A stretch of DNA of 49,568 nt from assembly GCA_050117315.1 (NCBI GenBank), contig JASFMY010000035.1, positions 1 through 49,568 of the forward strand, in the 5' to 3' direction. Positions 17,104-26,120 of the stretch are shown piece by piece. Both the position numbers and the translations under genes were made by a program. Numbering within the stretch: position 1 is the first letter of the stretch; each line of letters opens with the position of its first letter. The notes below the pieces were generated by a model that did not search any database, had not been told where the DNA came from, and saw only the letters and a list, made by a program, of their open reading frames with translations. This stretch comes from JANQIV01 sp050117315. GTDB taxonomy: Bacteria; Bacteroidota; Ignavibacteria; Ignavibacteriales; Melioribacteraceae.

Positions 17104-18202
17104 ATATCCTTCAATTGGTGCTGCATCAAAGAGAATAAAAAATTATGAAAAAGGTCTTTCTAAAGTCGGTGTTGATGTTGAAGTTATTCCAATTCCACCA
17201 CTTTCACAAAATCCTTTATTACAATTTATAGTTCCGGTCTACACATTGTCAGTATTAATGAAGAAAAAAATAAAAGCTGATATTCTTTTTGTTTATGGTT
17301 TTGGCTGGGTAAGTAAATTGCTAATTATTTTTTATGGAAAAATAAAAAAAAGCAAGATAGTATTTGAAGTTAATGAGAAACCATATTCAATTAGAGGCAG
17401 CGGAAGGCGTGATATAGTATTAAAATATTTTGCACCGCTTAATCTTTTCTGTTTGACTCGTTTAGTTTTTCCTTTTGCCGACGGTTTTGTTGTTATTTCA
17501 GAAGCACTAAAGAAATTTGTAGAAAAACATTCATCAAAAAATTGTGCAATAATTAGAATACCGATACTAGTTGATTATGAATATTACGCAAATTACGGAC
17601 CAAAAGAAAATAATTTTAAAACTCCTTTTATGGTTCATACGGCGACTTTGAATGATGTTAAGGATGGGATTTTGGCAGTATTCCACGCATTTATTTTAGT
17701 ACATAAAAAACATAAAATACCTCTTCACTTTTATTTGACAAATAGGATAGGCTTGACATCTGTTGTAAACAAAATCGATAATTTGATTAAAGAAAATAAT
17801 TTAGAAGATTATGTACATTTTCTTGATAGTCCGGATAATGAGACCCTTATCAATTATCAAGCTAATGCTAACTTAACTGTGATTAATAAAGTTGACTCAG
17901 ATCAAAATAGACACAATTTTGCTACAAAGACCGGTGAGTATCTTGCGCTTGGGATTCCAATTATAATAACTAAAATTGGTGAAGTGGTAAATTATTTTAA
18001 TGACAGTAATATAATTTTCCTTGAAGAAAATTTTGCAGATCGCATAGCTGAAAAAATAGTATTTGTACTTAAGAACAAATACCAAGTTGAAAAAATTGCA
18101 GAACAAGGAAAGTATTTAGCTCAAAATGTTTTTAACTATAAAAAGCAATGTATTAGGCTGACAGAATTTTTTAATAATTTATTATATGATGAAAACAAAT
18201 AG
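17075..18202 (+). CDS. glycosyltransferase, GT4-like
   Basis: 375 residues of GT-B type. N-terminal KIKILYSNKYPSIGAASKRI is followed by DILFVYGFGWVSKLLII and KSKIVFEVNEKPYSIRGSGR, a pattern shared with GT4 enzymes of capsule loci. The C-terminal domain has MVHTATLNDVKDGILAVFHA, NYQANANLTVINKVDSDQNR and the donor-site stretch TKTGEYLALGIPIIIT, where the E of GEYLALG is the usual conserved glutamate. It overlaps the acetyltransferase gene by 29 bp. Sugar specificity is not readable. The degraded deacetylase gene begins before its stop codon. Confidence 0.83.
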   Translation: MKIKILYSNKYPSIGAASKRIKNYEKGLSKVGVDVEVIPIPPLSQNPLLQFIVPVYTLSVLMKKKIKADILFVYGFGWVSKLLIIFYGKIKKSKIVFEVNEKPYSIRGSGRRDIVLKYFAPLNLFCLTRLVFPFADGFVVISEALKKFVEKHSSKNCAIIRIPILVDYEYYANYGPKENNFKTPFMVHTATLNDVKDGILAVFHAFILVHKKHKIPLHFYLTNRIGLTSVVNKIDNLIKENNLEDYVHFLDSPDNETLINYQANANLTVINKVDSDQNRHNFATKTGEYLALGIPIIITKIGEVVNYFNDSNIIFLEENFADRIAEKIVFVLKNKYQVEKIAEQGKYLAQNVFNYKKQCIRLTEFFNNLLYDENK

Positions 18203-18560
18203 TCTTATATGTTCCTTTTTTAGAAATTTATTAAACATCCCCGGCTGGCGTACAAATCTAAAAATCGTCGTTTTCAGATCGGATGATTGGGAAGTATCAG
18301 AATGACTTCCAAAAGAGTCTATAACCAACTAAAAAAAAGAATTAATGTTAGTGAGTTTGATAATAGAAATGATTCTTTAGTCACTTCAAATAATTTGGCA
18401 AAATCTTTTTGAAATATTGCTCAAACACAGAGATAGGAATGGAAATAACCCTATTATTACTACAAGTCTTATAGGTGTAAACTCTAATTTGAAAAATTAG
18501 AAAAGATAACTTTCAGAACTATTTTTTATAATTAGTAACTGAAACTTTGAGAAAACCCCT
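18187..18560 (+). pseudogene. decayed NodB-like polysaccharide (de)acetylase
   Basis: Translating in three shifting frames recovers the N-terminal part of the family represented intact at 28438 and 34613. Near 18229 it reads LLNIPGWRTNLKIVVFRSDDW. A frameshift precedes SIRMTSKRVYNQLKK (about 18297), then NRNDSLVTSNNLAKSF and a stop near 18410. Further on comes NPIITTSLIGVNSNLKN (about 18450), and around 18510-18550 a trace of the NNFQNYF...TETLRK segment. Multiple stops, and everything after about residue 120 is gone. The rest of the gap to 18664 shows nothing. Confidence 0.78.
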
Positions 18561-18664
18561 TGGTCACTAAAAGAGCTTTTGATACTAATTCACAATCCAA
18601 ATATCTCAAGAAATATTTTATCACATTAAACAAAATTAGGAATTTTAAATAACCATATTTGTAA

Positions 18665-19762
18665 ATGCTTAAAGACAGAACAATAGCTGTAGTTGTCCCA
18701 GCTTACAATGAAGAAAAACAAATAGGCAGAGTCATTGAAACTATGCCTGATTTTGTGGATCGTATAATTATTATTAATGATAAATCAATGGATAAAACTG
18801 CCGAAGTAGTTAAAAAATATATAGCTGATTCAAAATATAATTCAACCAAAGTCGGATTAGAACCCCAAAAGGTTGAACGTAATTTTTATAATGAAGCGGA
18901 AGTTGTTCTACATGAAAAAAATAAACAAGAAATAAAGTTTTTTGTAGATTCTGAAATTGTTAATGAAAAGCCTGAAATAAATAGAATTATTTTAATTAAT
19001 CAAAAGAAAAATAGCGGCAACGGAGCGGGAATTTCTCGAGGATTAAAATGGGTAAAAGATAATGAAATTGATGCTGTTGCTATTATGGATGGTGACGGTC
19101 AGATGGACCCTAATGAACTTGAATCAATTGTTTATCCAATTGTGCAGGATAATGTTGATTATGTAAAAGGCAATAGATTACTTCACGGAAGTTCTTGGCT
19201 GATTATTCCCAAGGTCCGTTTCATAGGTAATTCTATCTTGTCAATATTAAATAAACTTGCTTCAGGTTATTGGAAAATTTCCGACACTCAGACCGGTTAT
19301 GTTGCTATGTCTAAGAAAGCAATCAACTCTATCAGGCTATATGATATTTATAGGAGTTATGGTTGGCCAAATGATTTGCTGGTAAAAATGAATATTGCAT
19401 TTTGTACTATTCGAGAAATAGAAATTAAGCCGGTTTACAATCTAGGTGAAAAATCTAAGATGAAGGTTTTGAGAGTAATTCCTAAAATCTCTTGGCTGTT
19501 GTTAAGGTCTTTTTTAAAAAGACTGTATATTAAATATCTTTTTAGAGATTTTCATCCACTCTTTTTATTATATCATGCTGCTGCTATTTTGCTCGTTACT
19601 TCACTCCCATTTTTATATAAAATTCTCCGGCTGGCAATTATTGGTGAAGGAGCGAATCCAGTTACTGTTCTAGCATTTTTCTTTCTGTTTGTAACCGGTT
19701 TTCAGTCTTTACTTTTTGCTATGTGGATGGATATTCAGGATAATGACAGGTTATACAAATAA
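18665..19762 (+). CDS. glycosyltransferase family 2 (dolichol-phosphate mannosyltransferase-like)
   Basis: 365 residues. The GT-A nucleotide-binding start IAVVVPAYNEEKQIGRVI and IIIINDKSMDKTAEV are canonical. The metal-binding DGDGQMDP (D142, D144) follows and SDTQTGYVAMSK marks the acceptor side. About 55 extra residues (58-112, largely charged) are inserted between the second strand and QKKNSGNGAGISRGL, where typical DPMS-like enzymes have a short loop. Two TM helices lie at about 298-318 and 331-350. It may transfer a sugar to a polyprenyl phosphate or to a membrane-bound acceptor. It overlaps the DUF354 gene by 1 bp (TAATG). Confidence 0.85.
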   Translation: MLKDRTIAVVVPAYNEEKQIGRVIETMPDFVDRIIIINDKSMDKTAEVVKKYIADSKYNSTKVGLEPQKVERNFYNEAEVVLHEKNKQEIKFFVDSEIVNEKPEINRIILINQKKNSGNGAGISRGLKWVKDNEIDAVAIMDGDGQMDPNELESIVYPIVQDNVDYVKGNRLLHGSSWLIIPKVRFIGNSILSILNKLASGYWKISDTQTGYVAMSKKAINSIRLYDIYRSYGWPNDLLVKMNIAFCTIREIEIKPVYNLGEKSKMKVLRVIPKISWLLLRSFLKRLYIKYLFRDFHPLFLLYHAAAILLVTSLPFLYKILRLAIIGEGANPVTVLAFFFLFVTGFQSLLFAMWMDIQDNDRLYK

Positions 19763-20772
19763 TGAATCTCCTATTTGATATTGGGCATCCTGCTCACGTA
19801 CATCTTTTTAGAAATTTTATTAATTACTTAAAAGAAAAAGAACATTCTGTTTTTGTGGTAAGTCGTAAAAAGGATGTAACAGAAATTTTACTAGATCATT
19901 ATAAGATTAAGCATTTCCCTATAACAACAGCGGCTAAAACAAAACGCGGAATGATAAAAGAATTGCTTGCAAGAAATAAATTCATTTTTGATTTGCATAG
20001 AAAGTATAAATTTGATGCGAGTTTTGGTACTTCAGCAAGTATTGGTTTTCTTAAATTTAGATATGGTGTACCTGCTTATAATTTTAATGAAGATGATGAT
20101 GAAGTTATAAGACTTTATACTTACCTGGCTTATCCTTTGGCGGATAAGGTTATTAATCCGGATTGTCTGAAATATAAGAAATGGAAAAATAAAAGGGTAT
20201 TTTATCCTTCTTATCATGAATTATCTTATCTTCATACAAATACTTTTACGCCTGACATAAATGTTGTAAAATCATACGGACTGGAACCAAATCAGTATGT
20301 TATCCTGAGGTTATCCGCGTTAAAAGCACATCACGATGTTGGAATAAACGGTATTGGGGCTGACTTATTATCAAGAATAAGAGAGTTAATTCGTGAAAAC
20401 CAAATAATAGAGTCAAGCGAACTTAAAAAGGAGTATAAAGTAAAACCTTGGGATATGCATCATATTTTGGCATTCTCAAAATTTCTGATTTCCGATTCCC
20501 AAACTATGACGGCAGAAGCAGCTGTTTTAGGTATACCTTCAGTCAGAATTAATGATTTTGTCGGAAAGATTTCTTATTTGGAAGAACTTGAACATAAGTA
20601 TGAATTGACTTTCGGGTATAAACCAAAAAACTATGAGGGTGTTTTAGATAAAATTTCCTTTTTTAATGGCAATGCAGAGAGTACAAAAAAAAATTGGAAA
20701 CTCCGAATGGAAAAATTATTAAAAGAAAAAATTGATTTCAACAAATGGATGATTGATTATTTTGGATTTTGA
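19762..20772 (+). CDS. DUF354 family protein (GT-B-like)
   Basis: 336 residues starting MNLLFDIGHPAHVHLFRNFI, the signature of DUF354 proteins, which resemble GT-B enzymes such as UDP-GlcNAc 2-epimerase and MurG. Other family marks are VVSRKKDVTEILL, FGTSASIGFLKFRYGVPAYN and LISDSQTMTAEAAVLGIPSV near the C-terminus, the last placed like a donor-site loop. Function is not established. Context suggests a sugar transfer or epimerisation step. Start and stop are coupled to both neighbours (1 bp upstream, 4 bp downstream), so it belongs to a tight five-gene unit 18665-24080. Confidence 0.8.
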   Translation: MNLLFDIGHPAHVHLFRNFINYLKEKEHSVFVVSRKKDVTEILLDHYKIKHFPITTAAKTKRGMIKELLARNKFIFDLHRKYKFDASFGTSASIGFLKFRYGVPAYNFNEDDDEVIRLYTYLAYPLADKVINPDCLKYKKWKNKRVFYPSYHELSYLHTNTFTPDINVVKSYGLEPNQYVILRLSALKAHHDVGINGIGADLLSRIRELIRENQIIESSELKKEYKVKPWDMHHILAFSKFLISDSQTMTAEAAVLGIPSVRINDFVGKISYLEELEHKYELTFGYKPKNYEGVLDKISFFNGNAESTKKNWKLRMEKLLKEKIDFNKWMIDYFGF

Positions 20773-20776
20773 GCAA

Positions 20777-21931
20777 ATGAAAAATAACTACATAGATATA
20801 GCAAAAAATATGCGGCTATGGTTTATTGAAAAACAATATAAGGGGAATGATCCTTTTCAAGTGGATGAGAAGGTATTTAGTAAAATTAATAAGTTGCCTA
20901 TAGCTAATTTTATTCGCAAGGTACTCAAACCATTTCATAGTTATTTGCCAAGCAATTCCTTTTTTAAATTTCCGTCAATATATCATCCGAAGACGATAGG
21001 TTTGGTTATTGCAGGAAATGCAAATTTATATCAAATTACAAGTGAAGAAGAAGTGCTCAATGAAAATTTAAAATTACTTGAAATACTTGAAGAAAGAAGA
21101 TCACCCGGCTATAAGCATATTGCTTGGGGACATCCATTTGAATGGGGACAATTACCTAGATACCCGAAAGATACACCCTTTGTTTGTGTAACTTGTCCGG
21201 TTACACACGGGTTATTAGATTACTATAAAATTTCCGGCAATTCAAAATCACTCGAAATGTGTATTGATGCTGCAAATGGTCTTTTAAATGAAAGCGGTTA
21301 TGATAATATATCTGATGATATAATCTCTTTATACTATAGCCCACTTGATAAAAAGTATGTATATAATAGCGACATTATGGCAGCATCTTTTCTTTATAGA
21401 TTAAATCAAATTCACCCCAAAAAAGAATATATTGAATTCGCTAATAAGCTAATTAATTTTGTTATTTCAGGACAAAATGAAGATGGTTCCTGGATATATG
21501 CAGACAAAAGAGGTGAACAGAGAATTGATACAATTGATAATCGCCATACAAGCTTTGTACTGGAAGCTTTTCAAATAATAAACGATATCAGAAAAGATAA
21601 TTCTTTAACTGATGTTATTGAAAAAGGTAAAAAATATTATTTAGGAAATTTATTTGAAGGCCCGATTCCCAAATGGTCTCCCCAAAAAACTTATCCAATC
21701 GACATTCACGATATAGCAAATGCTATTATCACTCTTACCAAACTTGGTGAAATTGAAAAAGCAGAAGCTGTTTTTGATTTTGCTTTAGAAAAGATGTTTA
21801 ATGGAAGAGATCAATTTTACTATAAGTTGTTTGCCGACGGTAGAGTGAACAAAACTGTTTTTATACGATGGGGGCAAGCTTGGATGTATAAGGCAATTGC
21901 AGAATACATATTAAAAAATGAAGTACGATGA
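20777..21931 (+). CDS. putative alpha/alpha-toroid sugar-processing protein
   Basis: About 384 residues. I prefer ATG 20777, 4 bp after the DUF354 stop, over the in-frame TTG at 20753. No signal peptide. The chain is mostly alpha-helical with repeating helix-pair character. It has AWGHPFEWGQLPR, VTCPVTHGLLDYYKISG, NEDGSWIYADKRGEQ with TIDNRHTSFVLEAF, and HDIANAIITLTKLG. It ends FIRWGQAWMYKAIAEYI, the type of ending seen in (alpha/alpha)6 toroids such as glucuronyl C5-epimerases and unsaturated glucuronyl hydrolases. The fold assignment is a reading of patterns, not a proven homology. It is cytosolic, so it may act on a lipid-linked uronic-acid unit. It overlaps the next gene by 4 bp (ATGA). 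Confidence 0.55.
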   Translation: MKNNYIDIAKNMRLWFIEKQYKGNDPFQVDEKVFSKINKLPIANFIRKVLKPFHSYLPSNSFFKFPSIYHPKTIGLVIAGNANLYQITSEEEVLNENLKLLEILEERRSPGYKHIAWGHPFEWGQLPRYPKDTPFVCVTCPVTHGLLDYYKISGNSKSLEMCIDAANGLLNESGYDNISDDIISLYYSPLDKKYVYNSDIMAASFLYRLNQIHPKKEYIEFANKLINFVISGQNEDGSWIYADKRGEQRIDTIDNRHTSFVLEAFQIINDIRKDNSLTDVIEKGKKYYLGNLFEGPIPKWSPQKTYPIDIHDIANAIITLTKLGEIEKAEAVFDFALEKMFNGRDQFYYKLFADGRVNKTVFIRWGQAWMYKAIAEYILKNEVR

Positions 21932-23124
21932 ACGGTTTTGCTATATCATTGTATGATAAATTTGATGAATTAGAGATACTTGTAGACATTATTAGATATA
22001 ATTGGGAAAACAAGTACTTTATTTCAGTATGCTCAAATCATCCGGATGCTCAGAGTAAAATTTCACATTTAGAAATCGATCGATTTACACAAGGTGAGGA
22101 TATTTATTTCGGCAAAGAATTAAGTATGAGTGAATTGAGTATATTCGGCAGAAATAGTAAAAATAATCATTTGTGGAATACAAAGGGCAGAATATACTTG
22201 GGAGCGAGGGTATATGATACAATAAAAAAATCAGTTGAAGGTTTATATGACAGCAATATTGAATTTGGTACCCATATTCATTGCGATGCATGGCCATTAT
22301 CTGAATATAAGTACGTTTCACTTATTAACAATATGAGAAAAAATTCAATGAAATTTGCATTTCGAGGTCTAGGGTTATCAGTTCATAAAAAAGACACGCC
22401 ACTCGGTCATATTGATGATCATTTTTTTTCATTTGATATTAATATCATGAAAGAAAATTCATTTTTTGATAGAAGTGGTCTCGAAATGTTACCACACAAA
22501 TTGAGTATTCATGGGATGCTTGCGATTCTGATGCTAACTAAAATTGGCTTAAAGAAATCATTCTTTTTCGATGACATATCAAAAAATTACTCTTGGCCAG
22601 GCGTCAAGGTTATACCATTTTTCAGAGGAAATGTCAATCCAAGTTCCCTAAATGAGGAATATGGTTTCTTCCATCTTCATAGGCAATCATTTCCGGGAAA
22701 TTTGGGTAAAAATTTACAAGTTTATTTTCTAAAGAAATATAATCTAACTAAAGGTGAATATATTCCGAAATTTATAAATTCATACAATTTGAATGAGCGA
22801 ATTTTATTCTCAAAATTAAATTCAGAATTAGATAATCTAAAAAAAAGGTTGCGAAAATATTTTACTGTTACTGACATAATGGGTAACGATTTAGTATTCA
22901 TGAGAAAAGTTTTGGAGAAAAGCAATAAGTTTGACCTTATTTCGAAAAATATTTTATTCAACTTTTGGTTATTTTTGAAAAAAATATACTCTAAAAGTTC
23001 TCTTGAAAAAGCGATTCAATACGATGATAGTATGTGGCCTAAATCCTTAAAGCAATATTATCATGATAATGTAGATACAAATCTTTTTTCTCCTGAGCAT
23101 ATCTGGTTTGAGGATACTAAATGA
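21928..23124 (+). CDS. conserved hypothetical protein of polysaccharide locus
   Basis: 398 residues, not recognised. It opens MNGFAISLYDKFDELEILVD and IIRYNWENKYFISVCSNHPD, which looks like the first beta-alpha-beta of a GT-A-like fold with a variant donor motif. Later EFGTHIHCDAWPLSEYKYVS, DTPLGHIDDHFFSFD and YGFFHLHRQSFPGNLG hold clustered His and Asp residues that could bind a metal. The C-terminal third (about 290-360) is basic and helical. No TM helices or signal peptide. ATGA overlaps at both ends tie it to the toroid protein and the membrane protein. A glycosyltransferase-like role is possible but unproven. Confidence 0.6.
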   Translation: MNGFAISLYDKFDELEILVDIIRYNWENKYFISVCSNHPDAQSKISHLEIDRFTQGEDIYFGKELSMSELSIFGRNSKNNHLWNTKGRIYLGARVYDTIKKSVEGLYDSNIEFGTHIHCDAWPLSEYKYVSLINNMRKNSMKFAFRGLGLSVHKKDTPLGHIDDHFFSFDINIMKENSFFDRSGLEMLPHKLSIHGMLAILMLTKIGLKKSFFFDDISKNYSWPGVKVIPFFRGNVNPSSLNEEYGFFHLHRQSFPGNLGKNLQVYFLKKYNLTKGEYIPKFINSYNLNERILFSKLNSELDNLKKRLRKYFTVTDIMGNDLVFMRKVLEKSNKFDLISKNILFNFWLFLKKIYSKSSLEKAIQYDDSMWPKSLKQYYHDNVDTNLFSPEHIWFEDTK

Positions 23125-24080
23125 ATAGGATTAAAGTTTTATTTAATATGCTATTTTTAGCATCTTTAATAATATATGTAATTTATAATATTGATGACTT
23201 CTTAATAATTTCTAAGATTTCTTTGTTCAATTTTTTTTTGATCAATATATTTCATGTTATTTATTTATGTTTGGCTGGCTTAAAATTATCAACAATAATT
23301 AATAAAGAGAACGTGCAGATAAGTAATATTGAATGGCTATATTATTTTGCCAAAGGTAGATTAATAAGTTCTATTATTCCTCAAGGTGGAAATCTACATA
23401 ATGCATTAGTTTTAAAGAAAGAATATAATATTAAATACTCAAAATTTGCCTCAGATTTTCTCACATTTGCCTGGTTAGATATAATTATAAATCTTTTAAT
23501 TTGTGCTTTGATTCTAATAGTTATTAATCCAACCTTTTCAATGGGATCATTAAATTTATTAAAAATAACCATTATTTTTATAATCCTACTAATAATAGCT
23601 CCATTCCTATTTGATATTTTAATAAAAAAATTCTCAATCAGAAATGAAATATTAAAATACAAATTTATTTTAATATTTGAGGTTATTGTAAATAATGTGG
23701 TTAAGATAAAGGGGTATCCGAATATAATTATTAAGAATCTTTTATACAGTTTTTTAACATTTTCTTCTAATGTTCTGATAGTAATTATGACCTATGCATC
23801 CTTGAATCAGTCTATTACTTTAGAGGCTGGATCTATGTTTGCCGCAATAATTAAAATTGGATCCTTAATTCAGGTTGTCCCTGGTAATATAGGCATCATG
23901 GAGTTTGCATACGGATTTTTAGCAAATAAAATTAATATAAGTATTAATACGGGAATACTAGTTTCGATGATTATTAGAATTAGTGGATTTATATCCTTAC
24001 TATTCCTTTTGATATTTATTAAAGTAAGTCTAAATATAAAAAAAAAATATCATCGTGATATTGATCACATTATTGTTTAA
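23121..24080 (+). CDS. lysylphosphatidylglycerol synthase TM region/UPF0104-like membrane protein
   Basis: 319 residues with about eight TM helices. The PF03706-type signature is RLISSIIPQGGNLHNALVLK in the first half and IQVVPGNIGIMEFAYGFL in the second, where family members carry a P-G-x-x-G-x-x-E motif. Relatives move or modify lipid-linked substrates (MprF flippase part, AglD). In this operon it may help flip or present a glycolipid made by the GT2/DUF354 pair. It overlaps the preceding gene by 4 bp. A 35-bp gap separates it from the next module. Confidence 0.78.
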   Translation: MNRIKVLFNMLFLASLIIYVIYNIDDFLIISKISLFNFFLINIFHVIYLCLAGLKLSTIINKENVQISNIEWLYYFAKGRLISSIIPQGGNLHNALVLKKEYNIKYSKFASDFLTFAWLDIIINLLICALILIVINPTFSMGSLNLLKITIIFIILLIIAPFLFDILIKKFSIRNEILKYKFILIFEVIVNNVVKIKGYPNIIIKNLLYSFLTFSSNVLIVIMTYASLNQSITLEAGSMFAAIIKIGSLIQVVPGNIGIMEFAYGFLANKINISINTGILVSMIIRISGFISLLFLLIFIKVSLNIKKKYHRDIDHIIV

Positions 24081-24115
24081 ATTTCCAATATAAAGAAAAT
24101 TAGGATTATTGATAA

Positions 24116-25780
24116 ATGTCAATAGCAACCGAGCAAATAGATGTTATTATACCTGCTGCAGGTCCTATCACTGAACAAATATTACCAATCTCCTCAGGTA
24201 TTCCAACTTCAATGGTTCCTGTAAATGGAAAACCAATAATAGGATGGATATTGGATGAATTAGTCTCTCAAAAATTAACAAAGATAACGATTGCACTCGG
24301 AGATGGTAGCGAGAGGGTAATTAGGTATATAGAAAAGATGTACAAAAATAAGGCAAATATTGAATTTTGTTTTCCTGACCATGATTACGGACTATCCTAC
24401 ACAATCTATTATACTCTTGAAACCCAGTCTATTGAGAGCCCAATTCTAATTGTACTTGGCGACACAATTTTTAGGGGAAAGCTAAATTTTGATTATGATT
24501 GGATCATGTATCATGAGGTTTATGAATCTTTTAGGTGGTGTTCTATTGAGATTGATGAGAATAATATTGTTAAAAAATATTTTGAAAAAGGTGAATTTGG
24601 TGATACTCCTGTAAAAGCGTTAATCGGATTATACTTTCTCACTGATTCAGTCGTATTTAAGAAAAAAATGGTTCAATTATTGTTTACTAATGATAGGAAA
24701 ATAAAAAATATTCCATTAAGTAGTGTTTTAGCTCAATATGGTACAGAGATTGACATTAAAGCTGAGTATATGAATGAATGGTATGATTGTGGTTCTATAG
24801 ATAGTTTTAATAGAACTAAAAAGAGATTGCTAAATATTAGATCTTTTAACAGTATAGTTGTTGATGATAAATTAGGAACTATTACTAAGAAGAGTAATTA
24901 TAATATTAAATTCATAAATGAGATCAATTGGTTTATTAAATTACCAAAAGAATTGCAAATACTTACTCCAAGAATATTAAATTATAATTTATCCGAAGAA
25001 AATAGTACTACATTTGTTCAAATGGAGTACTATGGTTACCCGACTCTTGCAGAACTATGGCTTTATGAAAATATTAATTATGATATCTGGAAATCAATAT
25101 TAAGTCATCTGATGTATGTTATTAAATTATTTAAAAAGCATCAAGCTCGTCTTTTACCTGAAGACTTATATGATATATACTGGAATAAGACAATTGACAG
25201 GTTTAGTTTATTTCAATCAAATTATGTAGATCCATTTTTCGATCAAGAAAATATAGTTGTAAATAAATCCCTCTATAAAGGATTTAAGGTTTTAAAAGAA
25301 TTTATCAAAGAGAGAATTGAAAGTTTATATAATAAGAATGACATTTGTATTATACATGGTGATTTTTGTTTTAGTAATATTCTATATGATGTAAATAATA
25401 ACGTTTTAAAACTATTGGATCCAAGGGGGAGTTTTGGATTGACTGGTATATATGGTGATCAAAAATATGATTTAGCAAAACTGCGTCATTCTATATGCGG
25501 TTTTTACGATTACATTGTAAATGACCTATTTGATTTTAGAATTACTGGAAATGAAGTTACCTATAATTTCTTTTATGAGGAAGAAAACTCTATGGTTCAA
25601 AAATATTATGATAATTTATTATTAGAAAATAAATTTAACCTAAATCAAATCAAAATGATTGAGGGACTACTATTTATTTCGATGTTACCATTGCATCCTG
25701 AAAAAATTGAAAGACAAATTATTATGTATTGTCAAGGAATAAAATATTTAAATGAGGTAATCGATGAGAATATCAATTGA
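24116..25780 (+). CDS. bifunctional nucleotidyltransferase / APH-choline-kinase-like fusion
   Basis: 554 residues in two domains. Residues 1-240 form a nucleotidyltransferase: VIIPAAGPITEQILPI with TSMVPVNGKPIIGWILDEL, LIVLGDTIF and NEWYDCGSIDSF. The usual GGxGTR loop is replaced by AAGPITEQ. Residues about 275-550 form an aminoglycoside-phosphotransferase/choline-kinase fold with IHGDFCFSN (H414, D416, N421) and LLDPRG (D435). The pair recalls the LicC plus LicA logic: phosphorylate a small alcohol or sugar, then activate it as an NDP/CDP compound. Substrate is unknown. The gene overlaps the HAD gene by 17 bp, and both the HAD protein and a second nucleotidyltransferase probably serve the same pathway. 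Confidence 0.8.
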   Translation: MSIATEQIDVIIPAAGPITEQILPISSGIPTSMVPVNGKPIIGWILDELVSQKLTKITIALGDGSERVIRYIEKMYKNKANIEFCFPDHDYGLSYTIYYTLETQSIESPILIVLGDTIFRGKLNFDYDWIMYHEVYESFRWCSIEIDENNIVKKYFEKGEFGDTPVKALIGLYFLTDSVVFKKKMVQLLFTNDRKIKNIPLSSVLAQYGTEIDIKAEYMNEWYDCGSIDSFNRTKKRLLNIRSFNSIVVDDKLGTITKKSNYNIKFINEINWFIKLPKELQILTPRILNYNLSEENSTTFVQMEYYGYPTLAELWLYENINYDIWKSILSHLMYVIKLFKKHQARLLPEDLYDIYWNKTIDRFSLFQSNYVDPFFDQENIVVNKSLYKGFKVLKEFIKERIESLYNKNDICIIHGDFCFSNILYDVNNNVLKLLDPRGSFGLTGIYGDQKYDLAKLRHSICGFYDYIVNDLFDFRITGNEVTYNFFYEEENSMVQKYYDNLLLENKFNLNQIKMIEGLLFISMLPLHPEKIERQIIMYCQGIKYLNEVIDENIN

Positions 25781-26120
25781 TCTAGACGGGACTATTTGTG
25801 AAATAAAAAAAGAAAATCAAAGTTATTCTGATGTTCTACCTAAAGAAGGAGCTATTGAAAAAATCACGCAGCTCAAGCAGGAAGGACATTATATTATTAT
25901 CCATACATCTCGTCATATGAAAAGCTGTAATGGGGATGTAGGTAAAGTTATTGCCCGAGTTGGAAAGATTACTATGGATTGGTTAACAAGGAATAAGATA
26001 CCTTTTGATGAAATTCATTTTGGTAAGCCAAATGCAGACATATATATTGATGACAGAGGATATAAATTTGAAAAATGGTCTAATATTTCTCTAGATGGTT
26101 ATTATGAAAATAGTAAATAG
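25764..26120 (+). CDS. small HAD-superfamily phosphatase-like protein
   Basis: 118 residues, short for a HAD enzyme and capless. Motif I is SIDLDGTI with D6 and D8, motif II is HTSR (T48), motif III is K88 in FGKPNADI, and the last acidic pair is D96-D97 in YIDDRG. This small type is common in capsule loci beside nucleotidyltransferases. It probably removes a phosphate from a sugar or polyol phosphate. A good Shine-Dalgarno (GAGG) lies 8 bp before ATG 25764. It is nested by overlap between the fusion gene (17 bp) and the next nucleotidyltransferase (17-26 bp). Confidence 0.8.
   Translation: MRISIDLDGTICEIKKENQSYSDVLPKEGAIEKITQLKQEGHYIIIHTSRHMKSCNGDVGKVIARVGKITMDWLTRNKIPFDEIHFGKPNADIYIDDRGYKFEKWSNISLDGYYENSK

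Noticed and set aside
16809..17129. 106-codon open frame on the - strand
   Set aside because: It is antisense to a clear hexapeptide acyltransferase, whose regular repeats produce long open frames on the other strand.
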